Shown here: positions 41,956-52,895 of the stretch, one piece after another | Layout of the letters: every line of letters begins with the position of its first letter | Position numbering within the stretch: position 1 is the first letter of the stretch | Assembly: GCA_964036195.1 (NCBI GenBank) | Contig: OZ038450.1 | Coordinates: 26,848,794-26,912,793, forward strand | From: Sphaerolaimus hirsutus | Lineage: Eukaryota; Nematoda; Chromadorea; Monhysterida; Sphaerolaimidae | Reading direction: 5' to 3' | Length of the DNA stretch: 64,000 nucleotides | The notes under the pieces: model-generated | The model's database searches: none | Told to the model about the DNA's origin: nothing | Seen by the model: the letters and a program-made list of their open reading frames with translations, nothing else | Position numbers and translations under genes: made by a program

Positions 41956-42571
41956 TAGGGTGTCAAAAAAATTTTTTACGGAAACGGAAACGGAAAAAAA
42001 ATTTCAGCGGCCAGAAAACGGAACGGAAAACGGAATAAAATTTGCACTTGGCAGAAAACAGAAACGGAAATGGAAAAAAATATCAGTGGCCGGAAAACGG
42101 AAAAAGGGGTCGGAAAAACGGAAACGGAAAAATGGAATTCGCATGGAAATGGAAAAATTTGCTGAAATTTTGCCAAAAAAAACAATAAAATTCACGGAAA
42201 TTTTGCTGGAAACAGAATTTTTTTGTACATAATTGACAATCTGCATGACTGTTTACCAGTTTGGCTGGAACAGAAAGCCAAAAGTTGAGCCAGAAAAGGG
42301 TAAAATGAGGCGGAAAGCAGAAAATTGAGGTGGAAAATGGAAAAAAGGCGGAAAAACTGGATATTGAGCCGGAAAACGGAAAAAAGGCGGAAAAACTGAA
42401 AATTTAACTGGAAAACGGAAAATGAGCCGGAAAAACGGAAACGGAAAAAAAGGTGGCCGGAAAACAGAATGGAAAATGGAAAAAAAATTTCACCGGCTGG
42501 AAAACGGAACGGAAAACGGAAAAAATTTGCCTGCGGAAAACGGAAACGGAAAACGGAAATTTGACACCCTA
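41956..42571. mobile_element. AAACGG-array hAT-type element with perfect TSD
   Basis: It runs from TAGGGTGTCAAAAAAATTT to GGAAATTTGACACCCTA. The TSD GCTACGAC is perfect (41948-41955 and 42572-42579). It is the inverted counterpart of 37831-38382, with arrays of GGAAAACGGAAACGG. It is absent from unit 1 (near 19550). Confidence 0.94.
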
Positions 42572-43900
42572 GCTACGACCAATTTTTTTCTTTTCCTCAA
42601 ATAATCCCCACTCCCGAGATAAAGAAGGTCTATAAAAACATGGTCATTTTACATGGCCGATCTTGTCGATCGACTTTGGAGATCAATAACTCGACCATTT
42701 CTGGGCCGATTTGGACCGTTCAACACTTAAAATGATCGCGACAACCTGTAGATTCCATTTTTATAGTCGTCTTAGTGATATCTATATTCCTAATGCCGAT
42801 TTGACCCGGCTTTCAAGCATGAAAAATGAATTTGTCTGAACATGCTATCATAAACTTGAGACAACGAGAATTCATTTACCAAAGAATTGAGTTCAATATC
42901 TCTTTCCGATCAAAAGTTATGGCACTTAAAACTTTCTCCTCCCATCAACATAAAACACCGCATGGAGAATGATGCGTGCAACTTCAACACTGCATATCTC
43001 TACAATTTCTCAGCCGATTTTCACCAATGTATACTTAAAATAATCAGAATAACCTGACGATATCATTCCCATGCTCAGGTTATCTCTATTCTCTATGCAT
43101 TCTCATAATGATAATTTCATACAAAAGTTCACATTATATTATTGTATAGGAAAACTAAAAGAATACACAGCTAACCTGAGCGTAGGAATGATATTTTCAG
43201 GTTATTCTGATCATTTTAAGTGTTCATTGATGAAAATCGGCTGAGAAATGGTAGAGATATGGATATTTGAAGTTCCACGCATTGTCCTCCATGCTGTGTT
43301 TTATGTGGATGGGAGGAGAAAGTTAAAAATACTATAACTTTTTGTCGGAAAGAGATATTGAACTCATTATTTTGGTATATGAATTCTCGTTGTCTAAAGT
43401 ATATGATAGCATGTTCAGAAAAAATCATTTTTCGTGGTTGAAAACTGGGTCAAATCGGCATTAGGAATATAGACATCACTAAGCCGACCATAAAAATGGG
43501 ATCTACAGGTTGTCGCGACCATTTTAAGTGTTGTACGGTCCAAATCAGCCCAGAAATGGCCGAGTTATTGATCTCCAAAGTCGATCGACAAGATTGGCCA
43601 TGTAAAATGACCACGTTTTTATAGACCCCCTTTATCTCGGGACTGGGGGATCATTCGAGGAAACAAACAATTTGGTCGTAGCCCCGACCCGAAACCCCAA
43701 CATACTCTAAGGGCATCAAAATCGGCTGACGTACACCAGCATGGGAAGGCGCCACTCTTTGGAGACCCCCCCCACCCCTAAAATGCCACCCTCGATTCCA
43801 GCTATGGCTCTCACAGTGGCAAATTTGATTATAAACATGTATAACTCTTGAGCAGCAACATACACGATTCATCTGAAATGTGACCTAGGTGCATATACAC
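42572..43900. repeat. Direct and inverted copies of the CTCCAAAGAGTGGC repeat
   Basis: 42600-43150 continues the unit 2 copy of 19560-20030. 43165-43815 is an inverted copy of the same repeat and is unit 2-specific. Together they form a long imperfect hairpin. No gene. Confidence 0.65.
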
Positions 43901-44346
43901 TAGGGTGTCAAATTTCCGTTTCCGTTTTCCGTTTCCGCCTTTCCGCAGGAAAAATTTTTACCTTTCCGTTTTCCGGCAGTTGAGATTTTTTTACCTTTCC
44001 GTTTTCCGTTCTCCGGCAGCCAAAATTTTTTTACCTTTCCGTTTCCATTTTCCGGCAGCTGAAATTGTTTTACGTTTCCGTTTTTCCGGCCCATTTTTCC
44101 GTTTTCTAGCTGAAATTTTTTACCTTTCCGTTTCCATTTTTCCAAGCCATTTTTCCATTTTCTGGCTCGATTTTCAGTTTTCTGGCATGTTTCCATTATT
44201 TTTTCCAATCTGTATTTATTTTTTTCCACTATGGTGTTTTTAACTACCAGGTTCTTGTGTCGTTCAGAATTTTTATCTGTATCCAAATCTGCAAAAAACA
44301 CAAAGTAATTTTGGACACGTACTTAGCAGTCCGCTGAGTATACTTT

Positions 44347-44562
44347 TTACTGTTCAGTTACATCAAAGTTCACTTTTGCTAAATTCTTATTGTTGTTGTA
44401 GTGTATTTTTGCTATCTTTTGATGATTTTTTGTTGGTTCAGTTAACCTTGAACTACAAGTGAAGTTACTGGCATGATCCATAGTTGCAGAATGTACAGCT
44501 ACCACAATCAAAGCCAAACAGGCAAACCAGCATGCAGGTTTTCCTTCTGCAAATTTGCCCAT
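44347..44562 (-). CDS. Signal-peptide-like ORF inside a hAT element, copy 1
   Basis: 71 codons: a basic start, then CWFACLALIVVAVHSA, a good secretory signal with a likely cleavage after HSA. A short polar mature part has one further Cys. The plausible donor TTCAAG|GTTAAC inside the frame suggests a captured first exon of a secreted-protein gene rather than a complete gene. Expression unknown. Confidence 0.35.
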   Translation of the reverse strand: MGKFAEGKPACWFACLALIVVAVHSATMDHASNFTCSSRLTEPTKNHQKIAKIHYNNNKNLAKVNFDVTEQ

Positions 44563-45016
44563 TTACGTGCAAATTTCACTTTATTTTTTTTCTGTTTCCG
44601 TGAAAATTTTGCTTTCCGTTTTCCATTTTCCGGCATTTCATTTTTCTGTTTTCCGGACAATAATTTTGTTTTTACCTTTCCGTTTTCTGTTTTCCGCTGA
44701 GTGAAATTTTTTACCTTTCCATTTTCCGTTTTCCGGCAGAATTTTTTTTTACCTTTCCGTTTTCCGTTTTCTGTAAAGTGAAATTTTTTTACCTTTCCAT
44801 TTCCATTTTTCCAGGCCATTTTTTCATTTTCTGGCTCGATTTTCAGTTTTCTGGCATGTTTCCATTATTTTTTCCAATCTGTATTTATCTTTTTCCACTA
44901 TGGTGTTTTTAACTACCAGGTTCTTGTGCAGTTCAGAATTTTTATCTGTATCCAAATCTGCAAAAAAACACAAAGTAATTTTGGACACGTACTTAGCAGT
45001 CCGCTGAGTATACTTT

Positions 45017-45232
45017 TTACTGTTCAGTTACATCAAAGTTCACTTTTGCTAAATTCTTATTGTTGTTGTAGTGTATTTTTGCTATCTTTTGATGATTTTT
45101 TGTTGGTTCAGTTAAGCTTGAACTACAAGTGAAGTTACTGGCATGATCCATAGTTGCAGAATGTACAGCTACCACAATCAAAGCCAAACAGGCAAACCGG
45201 CATGCAGGTTTTCCTTCTGCAAATTTGCCCAT
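45017..45232 (-). CDS. Signal-peptide-like ORF inside a hAT element, copy 2
   Basis: Same length and frame as 44347-44562, differing at two residues (Trp/Arg in the signal region, Arg/Ser further on). Both copies are open, with few differences, so the internal duplication is recent. Confidence 0.35.
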   Translation of the reverse strand: MGKFAEGKPACRFACLALIVVAVHSATMDHASNFTCSSSLTEPTKNHQKIAKIHYNNNKNLAKVNFDVTEQ

Positions 45233-45489
45233 TTACATGCAAATTTCACTTTATTTTTTTTCCATTTCCGTGAAAATTTTGCTTTCCGTTTTCCATTTTC
45301 CGGCATTTCATTTTTCCGTTGTCTGGCCAATAATTTTGTTTTTACCTTTCCGTTTTCTGTTTTCTGCTGAGTGAAATTTTTTTACCTTTCCGTTTTCCGT
45401 AAAAAATTTTTTTTGACACCCTAACATACACCTAGGTGGTATGTATACTTTGCCACATTCACTCACAAATATGGAACTTTTCACTCGAC

Positions 45490-46300
45490 TTATGGAACTT
45501 TTTTAAGTGTTGTCAGAGTAGTCACAAAAATGCAGTGTGAACGCTGTCTAAGCGTTTTTTATTTTAAAAAAATTGGACTTGATTTTACTCATTTTTATGG
45601 GGGGTTAATGTATCCAGTTATTTGCATTTTTTGGTAGCCCAAATACCCCCCTCACAGTTGGAGAAAACACATGGCAGAAGGCACGCGCGCCAATGCACAC
45701 CATCCATCTAAAGCACACAAACCGTTGACTTGTGCACAAAAACCATTGAAGTGAAAAACGAAGAAAAAACAAGTCCAAAAGCTCTAAAAATGACAAAAAT
45801 CAGCTGTATTCATGAGTACACTATTTTGGCTATCCGCCAATACTTCATAAGATGGCTGGTGGCACTAAATGCCACCTTGAGCAGCAGAAAACCACCGTCG
45901 AACAAAGACTGGTGAGCAGACCCCAAAGGACAAAAAAATACTCTTTGATTTCAGCATTTAAAAACCGGGTCAAATCTGCATAAGAAATATAGACATCACT
46001 AACGCGACCCCAAAAATGGAATCTACAGCTTATGCCAATCATTTTAAGTGTTCAACGGTCTAAATTGGCCCAGAAATGGCCGAGTTACTGAGCTGCCAAG
46101 TCAATCGGCCTGATCGGCCATGCAAAATGACCATGTTTTTATAGACCACTCTTATCTCGGGACTGGGGGATTATTTGAGGAAAAAAATTTTTTTGTCGTA
46201 GCCCCGCCACCAAACCCCAACATACTCGAACTACATCAAAATCGGCTAATGTACGCTGGAATGTAACGAGACAAAAGTCTGGAGACCCCCCCCCCAAAAT
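45490..46300. repeat. Unit 2 counterpart of 20030-20840
   Basis: GTCACAAAAATGCAGTGTGA to CTGGAGACCCCCCC, colinear with unit 1. It contains the inverted arm of the 17651-18001 repeat. No gene was recognised. Confidence 0.7.
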
Positions 46301-46404
46301 GCCACCTCCGATTTATTGTATGGGCGCGGCCCACCCCCCCCCCCCCATTCACCAGGCTCCATACACAATCCCTCCCCTGCTCAAAGATCCTGCCTATGTC
46401 CCTT

Positions 46405-46925
46405 CCCTGAATGCATTTAAAAGAAAATGTTATCCATTTGACTACACATTACTTTTCAGTTTCAAAGAAAACACAGAATTAGATCTGTCAAGGGTGCAAT
46501 AAAGCATGAAGCATCTGTCTGTGTGTTTAGATGAGCCGACTCAGTTCTGTCTAACACAAAGAAACAGCTGTAGGAAATACAAGAATTTCCAAAATTTGCA
46601 AAATTTCCCCAATAAAATCTGCAGTTTACTCGAGTAACTGAGTAGATTACCGAAAAAGCGAAATAGAGAAGCGAGACCACTAGAAAAATGCCTTTCTGGC
46701 CAAAAAGAAAAAATCTCAAAAACAAGGCGGAACAGGAATAATATGTGAAGGAAGCCAAATACGAACAACAAACTACCGCGAAGTGATCGTTATGGTAAAT
46801 TGTTAGGATGGAGTGTGCTAGATATAAGTGATAATTAATTATGATATCTTTCAATTGTTTTTTCCTTTGGAATGATTTTAACATTAAAAACACGTCATTG
46901 GAATGCTTATTCACTTAATTTTTAA
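46405..46925 (+). pseudogene. Inverted paralogue B2 of the secreted-peptide gene
   Basis: Unit 2 duplicate of 20950-21455, with the same loss of the signal-peptide exon and the same exon 2 stop. Only a few bases differ. Confidence 0.5.
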
Positions 46926-46927
46926 CC

Positions 46928-47740
46928 ATTAACTGCACACTCACCATATGAAATCTACTGTATCACATCCAGGGTAAATCTCAGAAAACAATAAAAATAA
47001 AATAAAAATAAAATGGAAAATTGAAGAATAAAATAAAATAAAATAAAATTGAAAATTTCAAAATGAAAATAAAAATTGTATAAAGTTCAAATTTTTGTAA
47101 ATTTTTTGTAAAATTGTATAAAAATTCATTTTTTTTGTAGATTTTTTTCTCTGTTGTTTATGTACAACCTGTTCATTCGCGGAGCTGGGGCAGGGCCAAG
47201 CCATGTCAAGTGTCAAAATGACATATGAAATGGAATGGAAAGTGTCAATTTTCATGAAAATGTTAAGTAAAGTGTCAATTGTCATGACAAATATAAATTA
47301 AAGTGGAAACTGTAAAGCAAATTGTATCCAAATCTTATCTTTTGTATCCAAATCTTATCTTTTGTAACCAAATCTTATGTGAACATTTGGATACAAAAAC
47401 ATAAGATTTGGATACCAAAATATAATGTTTGGATACCAAAACATAAGATTCAGATACACAATTTACACTCTGCATGACATTTGTCATGACAATTATACTT
47501 TGCTTTACAGTTGAGATGCCAATTGACTCTTTACTACATTTGTCATGACAATTGACACTTTGCATGTTTGTTGTTTTCTTGATCTATCCGTTTTATCAGA
47601 CAATCGGGTCACACAGTAATTTATTTTGTGGTGAAAAAAAATAAATACAAGTACTCATCTATTTCTTACAATTTCTTATAAAGGACCAATTTGAAATTTT
47701 TTCCGCCAGTGCACAAGCAGTGCACTTTTCCGCCACTGTT
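46928..47740. repeat. AT-rich block with AAAATAAAAT microsatellite and TGTCATGACA inverted motifs
   Basis: An (AAAATA)n stretch lies at 46985-47050. 47200-47580 is a palindromic cluster of AGTGTCAATTGTCATGACA and ATCCAAATCTTAT/ATAAGATTTGGAT in both orientations. No TSD resolved. Confidence 0.45.
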
Positions 47741-47756
47741 CACCCATTAGAAAAGG

Positions 47757-48241
47757 GAGGATCCCATGAAACATACAAGCCCACGAAACATACAAGTCCA
47801 TGTACACGCATGCAGTGTTATAGCAATGTATGTGCACGCGTCATATAACTTCTCACTTTTTAATAATTCCCATTGAAAAGCAAGTAAAAAGTTGATAATT
47901 ATAATGGAAATATTACTCCCAGGGTGTTTATTCAGGTAGCAAAGTACCGTATTTGCTTGATTTACCCATGTTAGACACATGAGGAAGAAATAATCCTTGA
48001 ATAATTCCCCCTCTTAATGCACATGATCAATTTGGTCCGTCAAATTTGAACAAAAATGGAATGTTATTTGGCGAAAAAAGCATATTTCTTGATCGTGGTA
48101 TGACTTGATAGAAGTCGCTTATATGCCAATCATTATAATCATCGCTACTCTAATTATCAGATTACCAGTACACACATTGCAGCACTCATGCATTGCTATA
48201 ACACTGTGTGCGTGTATGTTTCATGGGCTTGTATGTTTCAT
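47757..48241. mobile_element. Element with roughly 60-bp inverted repeats (CATGAAACATACAAGCCCA)
   Basis: CATGAAACATACAAGCCCA...GTGTTATAGCAATG at the left pairs with CATTGCTATAACAC...TGGGCTTGTATGTTTCATG at the right. The 47940-48000 part resembles the start of a CCGTATTT-type MITE. The TSD is unclear. Confidence 0.6.
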
Positions 48242-48735
48242 GTAGCACTCTCATAAGAAAACATTCCCGACACTACTGCGGCATTTCCCTTGAAGTAGGT
48301 GTGATGATTTTCCCATAGCACATTCGCATTTTGCACAGTCAAATTTGCGCAAACTGTGGCTCTAAGCTAACGATGGCTAAATATTCTTTTAGACTTTAGA
48401 AAAGTCAGTTTAGAAAAAACACTTATAAATTTAAATACTTTTTCACGAGGGTTTCCCATCGTTACTCTAATCTAAGCCCGATTGGCACAGTGGTTTTCAC
48501 ATGGAATTTCGAAAACTCATAAATGAGCTTTGAACGTGTTTGAGTTTTCCACGAGTCATTTTTAATCTCCTCCAACTGTAGTTGACGGCCACCTCATTGT
48601 AGAAAACTCAAAAGCGTTCTAAGCTGATTTGTGAGTGTTCGAAATTTCGTGTGAAAACTAGTGTACGCACGCAAGCACAGTGGCTCAGCGCACCTGGCCA
48701 CACGTCATTTATACCTATTGCACACGTGTGAGTAG
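48242..48735. other. Unassigned interval
   Basis: A short palindrome around GAAAACTCAAAAGCG and GTGTTTGAGTTTTCC lies at 48500-48660. No gene or complete element was seen. Confidence 0.3.
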
Positions 48736-49030
48736 GGTTGGAAAAAATCGATTTTTTTAATGACCGCGATTTTTTTTGTTGATTTTTTTTAAATCGCTTG
48801 GGTCAAAATTTGTCCTTTTTCCCTCAAAAATCGCCTCTGAGGGTAATAAAAGACAGGTGAATTGATAGGCACTGCACGATTATTAGCATGCCGGCGCTTC
48901 CACATAAATACGAAAATCTGTGTGAAGGCACTTCACGCTTCTTAATATGGCGCTCCCCGCAAAGCGTGTGGAAACGCCAGCGCTGTGAAGTGTCTTCCAC
49001 ATTTCCACACTTCCACAAGTGTGTGGTGAA

Positions 49031-49555
49031 TAGGGTGTCAACTTTCCATTTTCCGTTTTCTGTTTCCGCTTTCCGAAGCCAAATTTTTTTTCTGTTTCTG
49101 TTTTCCGGCTGCCAAATTTTTTTCTCTGTTTTTCCGGCTCATTTTCAGTTTTCCGGCTAAATGTTGAGTTTTTCCATCTTCTTTCCGTTTTTCGCCTCAA
49201 TTGTTTGTTTTTCCAACGTTTTTTCCTTTTCAGAATAAATTTTCTGTTTTCTGTTTCAGCCACACTGATAAACATGCATGCAGGTTCTCAATTATGTGAA
49301 TTTCTTCTGTTTCCAGCCAAATTACTACAGTTTTTGCATTTCCAGAAAAAATCTTCCGTTTCCGGCAAAATTTCAGCAAATTTTTTTCCGTTTCTTGCAG
49401 ATGTTCAGCAAATTTTTCCATTTCCGTTTTCCAGTTTTTCATTTTTCCGTTTTCCGGCAGTTGCAAAAATTTTTCCGTTTCCGTTTTCCGGCAAGTGCAT
49501 AAATTTTTCCATTTACATTTCCGTTTTCCGTAAAAAAGTTTTTGTTGACACCCTA
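49031..49555. mobile_element. TTCCG-array hAT-type element in unit 3
   Basis: It runs from TAGGGTGTCAACTTTCC to TTTGTTGACACCCTA. The flanks GTGGTGAA and GCGGTGAA differ at one of 8 positions. The core CATGCAGGTTCTCAATTATG matches the other family members. Confidence 0.85.
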
Positions 49556-49854
49556 GCGGTGAAGCGTATTGAAGCGTGTGGAAGACACTTCACCGAGATT
49601 TTCGTGATGTTGGTGGAAGCGCGTGGAAGCGCGCATCCAGCCCGCTTCCACACGCTTCTCGGATCCATTTTTTGCTGTGTATACTTTCTGCACTTTCTCG
49701 CTTGCAATAAGTAACTTGGAAAATTTTATATTGAAACAACTTTTTTCCTGTGGCACTGGACCAAAGATCTGGAAAAGGACCCATTTGAACATGTTTTCAA
49801 TAGAATGTCTAGCTGTTAGCAAGTTCATTTGATCATTTTCAAATGTCAAAATTA

Positions 49855-50281
49855 CTGTAAATCCTCGAATAAGTCCCCCGGGGAGTTATTTTTTCGTCAG
49901 AAGTTTTTGAGGGGGAGTTATTCGAGAGGGGGGAGTTATTCGAGGGGGGGAGTTATTTTTTCATCAGTATTTCCAGTAAAATGGTTGATAAATTGACTGC
50001 ACAAATGGATTAAATTTGGTAACATAAATGATTTGTAAGAATACAAAATTCGCAATTCAAGCAATGAAAGCAATGTTAGTGAATCTAGCTGCAAGATATT
50101 ACATATTAAATACATAATACGTTTTTTGTAAATGTGAAATGTTATGAAATGTTTCTACCCATCAAAGTGGGGGGGGAGTTATTCGAGGGGGGAGTTGTTT
50201 ATTACTCACACTCACAAGAGGGGGGACTTAATCGAGAGGGGGGAGTTATTCGAGAGGGGGGACTTATTCGAGGATAATCGG
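49855..50281. mobile_element. TA-target MITE, ATCCTCGAATAAGTCCCCC family
   Basis: The right end GGGGGACTTATTCGAGGATA...CGG pairs with the left CTGTAAATCCTCGAATAAGT, between TA dinucleotides (49853-49854 and 50282-50283). Unit 1 has the uninterrupted AAATTTACATTC at about 15425. Confidence 0.8.
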
Positions 50282-50382
50282 TACATGGTATTTGTTTCAC
50301 TCGTTTTAAACATTGAAATCATTCCAAAGGAATGAACAATCGAAAACTACCTATCACAATTATCACGTATCATCTGTCACTC

Positions 50383-50717
50383 TCAATAGCTTTTTAGTTT
50401 CCTCTGATCTTTACTAAGCTTTTGTGCTTGCAATCGCTTTCGTCTCCATTCTGCTACCATCTCATCTTTTTTGCGCCGTGCTTCTGCCCTAGCACCGATA
50501 CTCGGAGCATTTCGACCTCCCCTCTCTACTTCCCCTGCTAGGTCGTCACTTGGGTTGAATCTCCCTGTTGAATTTTTGGAAAATTTTGCAAATTATGGAA
50601 TTTTTTGGGGGGTTTTCTACAGATGTTTCTTGGTGTGAGACAGAACCGAGGCGGCTCACCTTGCACAGCGACGATGCCCACGATCAGAAGGAGTACAGTT
50701 ATGGTTTTGAAGTCCAT
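50383..50717 (-). CDS. Small secreted basic peptide gene, copy A3
   Basis: Exon 1 is 50660-50717 (same signal peptide) and exon 2 is 50383-50564, separated by a 95-nt intron (CAAG|GTGAGC ... CAACAG); 79 aa. Against A1 the exon 2 changes include several indels, all keeping the frame: an insertion before the conserved NPSD, loss of an internal RLDKLKSGQGMRAQ-type stretch, and a changed C-terminus. Frame conservation despite indels supports a real coding gene. The TATA box is at 50767-50774. Confidence 0.6.
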
Positions 50718-50766
50718 TTTGATTGATAATTTCCGAAGGGAATGAAAGTGATGTGTTTCTCCATTG

Positions 50767-50774
50767 CTTTTATA
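50767..50774 (-). promoter_or_regulatory. TATA box of copy A3
   Basis: TATAAAAG with the same spacing to the ATG as in A1 and A2. Confidence 0.55.
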
Positions 50775-50821
50775 CTCTGACTTCACAGACCAGTCTTTTG
50801 TTCCAAAACAAATGTTGTCCC

Positions 50822-51498
50822 TAGGGATGGCCGAAAAAGGTTTTTTTCAACGACAGGGTTTTTTTAAACCGTTTTTTTCAAAAACGGTTTTATTAATAAA
50901 AAAACATTTTTTTAAAAAGCTCCCAGATATGGTCATGAGTGAACATATACAGGTAAATCAGGTGACTGTACGTTGTGATGTTATATATTACCATAGAATG
51001 GCTGTAGTCATGGGATAGCATTATAAGTGGTGATTTCTGTCAAAAGTATCTGTTTTATGTTGACTTTTTTGTATATCGCCTTTTGTCAAACGTTCATGAT
51101 TTAAAGTGAAGTTGGGCATGAAAAAGTGCTTAAATAAGGTTATAAGAGCAGGCTCATGTGGTGTTTCACACTATACAAGTATGTGGGGGCACATTGGCTG
51201 TATATTTTTATACTACACTAGCATATCTTGGCTTATTATGACATAATAGCACAAACAAATGGAAGCTGTTACACTAAAAATGCCTCAAAATCAATGAAAA
51301 CCACCACAAATGGTAAAGTGCAGGTGAAATTCCATTATTTCATGCAAGGAATTTGCAAAATACCTAGTGCTTAGTTCTAAAAATTTAGTCCAAGCTTAGC
51401 CAATTTAGTTTAAAAAAAAGTTCTGATGGTCGGGTTTTAAAAAAAACAACGTTTTTTATTTTAAAAAACCTTTGGAAAAAAAACTCAGGCCATCCCTA
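50822..51498. mobile_element. TAGGGATGGCC hAT-type element with perfect TSD
   Basis: It runs from TAGGGATGGCCGAAAAAGG to CTCAGGCCATCCCTA. The TSD GTTGTCCC is perfect (50814-50821 and 51499-51506). It marks the family's true termini and shows that the insertion predates all three units. Confidence 0.9.
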
Positions 51499-51906
51499 GT
51501 TGTCCCAGTGAACAAAGAGACACATGCTGCATGTTTTTATTGCACCCTTGACAGTTTTCCCTTTGTGCTTTCATTCAAACTGAAAAGTAATGAGTAGTCA
51601 AATGGATAACATTTTGAAAAGATGCATTGTCTTTTAAGGGTACCATTATTATTTTTACAGCTTCTCTCATTCACACTATTGTTTGTGTACCATTTGAGCT
51701 GATGCTACAATGCACCAGCTGGGGCTCTTCACACTTTCCCTGCTTTAGAGATTTTCAAACTACAGATTTTGTGTGCTTATATCAGGGTATCATCATGCTT
51801 GTTGTAAAGTTATTCAACCAGATGATGGAAATAGAACTGCATGATGGAAAATGGGCTGATGTTAAATTGGCCTGGCCTTGGGTGGTGCCACTACTAGGGT
51901 TGGCAC

Positions 51907-52117
51907 TAGGGTTCAAACGGGACCAGTTTTTCGGACTGGGGCCGGGACCAGAAATTTTCTAATGTTGGGACTGGGACCGGGACTGAGGTATCGGACCGGG
52001 ACTGGGACCGGGACTGGCTTTTTTCAATTGTCGGGACCGGGCCAGGACTGGAGGCTTGGGACTGGGACTGGGAATTGCCGAACCAAAATCCGGGACCGCG
52101 GTCTTGTTTGAACCCTA
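51907..52117. mobile_element. GGGACT/GGGACC-array TAGGGTTCAAACGG element
   Basis: It runs from TAGGGTTCAAACGGGACC to GTTTGAACCCTA. The interior is mostly GGGACCGGGACTG. The flanks (GTTGGCAC and TTGGTAAA) do not form a clean TSD. It is a diverged relative of 5293-5515. Confidence 0.6.
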
Positions 52118-52870
52118 TTGGTAAACTCGGGTTACTTTATGCCATACAATTCTGCTGACCGTACCCGTGCATGACGTCATTTTTGGAATTTGGCCAAAAA
52201 TGAAAAATGGGTTAAATACAATGCGTAACGAAAATGATGAAATCGCGCTCTACTCGCGTGCTGACGGCACGCCGATCCGACGGGCTGCACACTAGTTGAC
52301 ACAAGGTCTGTGTCAACTCAGATTTCGGCTTAACGTGAAAAAAAATCAAAATCAAAGATTTCTGTCCAAAAATCACGAACGTTCCGTCAGGCTCGTCTTT
52401 TTTGTGTGTGAGCTCAATAACGACAGTTAAATTTCTACGATTTCTTACATTTGACAGAGAAGGCACATAAGTTTAGCCCCCTGTGCACATAAGTCAAACA
52501 AAACTGCATAATACTGCACTTTCGGTTTTCTGTTCCAGCCAAACTGGTAGACATTCATGCAGATTGTCAATTATGTAAATTTTTTCTGTATCCAGCAAAA
52601 TTTCTGCTAATTTTTTCCACTTCCAGCAAAATTTCAGCAAATTTTATCCATTTTCCAGCAAAATTTAAGCAAATTTTTTGTTTCCGTGCAAATTTAATTT
52701 TTCTGTTTCCGTTTTTCCGGCCCATTTTTCCGTTTTCTGGCCGCTGAAATTTTTTTCCATTTCCGTTTTCCGCCAAGTGCAATTTTTTTTCCGTTTTCCA
52801 TTCCGTTTTCTGTCTGCTGAAAAAAGTTTTCCGTTTCCGTTTCCCGTAAAAAATTTTTTTTGACACCCTA
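52118..52870. repeat. Unassigned block, then truncated TTCCG-array element
   Basis: 52118-52500 has no recognisable gene; it includes the palindrome GTTGACACAAGGTCTGTGTCAAC. 52500-52870 is the right part of a TTCCG-array hAT-type element ending TTTTTTTGACACCCTA, with the left end missing. Confidence 0.55.
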
Positions 52871-52895
52871 TTCCACACACCTCCACAGTGTGAAG

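Larger units (their letters stand above)
43901..45423. mobile_element. Long TTCCG-array hAT-type element carrying a duplicated signal-peptide ORF
   Basis: It runs from TAGGGTGTCAAATTTCCG to TTTTTTTGACACCCTA. The flanks ATATACAC and ACATACAC differ at one of 8 positions. Internally a roughly 670-base segment is tandemly repeated (44150-44815 and 44817-45400). Each repeat includes one copy of the minus-strand ORF listed next. Confidence 0.85.
21501..46927. repeat. Tandem segmental duplication, unit 2 (expanded)
   Basis: Colinear with unit 1 once insertions are removed. Segments: 21501-24477, 26076-27553, 41177-43157 and 45490-46927. Sequence similar to the unit 1 tail (AATTTTTGTAAAATTGTATA) recurs at about 47090-47125, so the true end may lie near 47.1 kb. 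About two thirds of its length is insertions. Confidence 0.85.
48892..51790. repeat. Third, diverged partial duplication unit
   Basis: 48892-49020 and 49556-49853 match 14960-15430, 50283-50790 matches 15430-16640 (without the 15559 element), and 50770-51790 matches 16620-17645. Indels and substitutions are more frequent than between units 1 and 2, so it is older. Confidence 0.8.
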
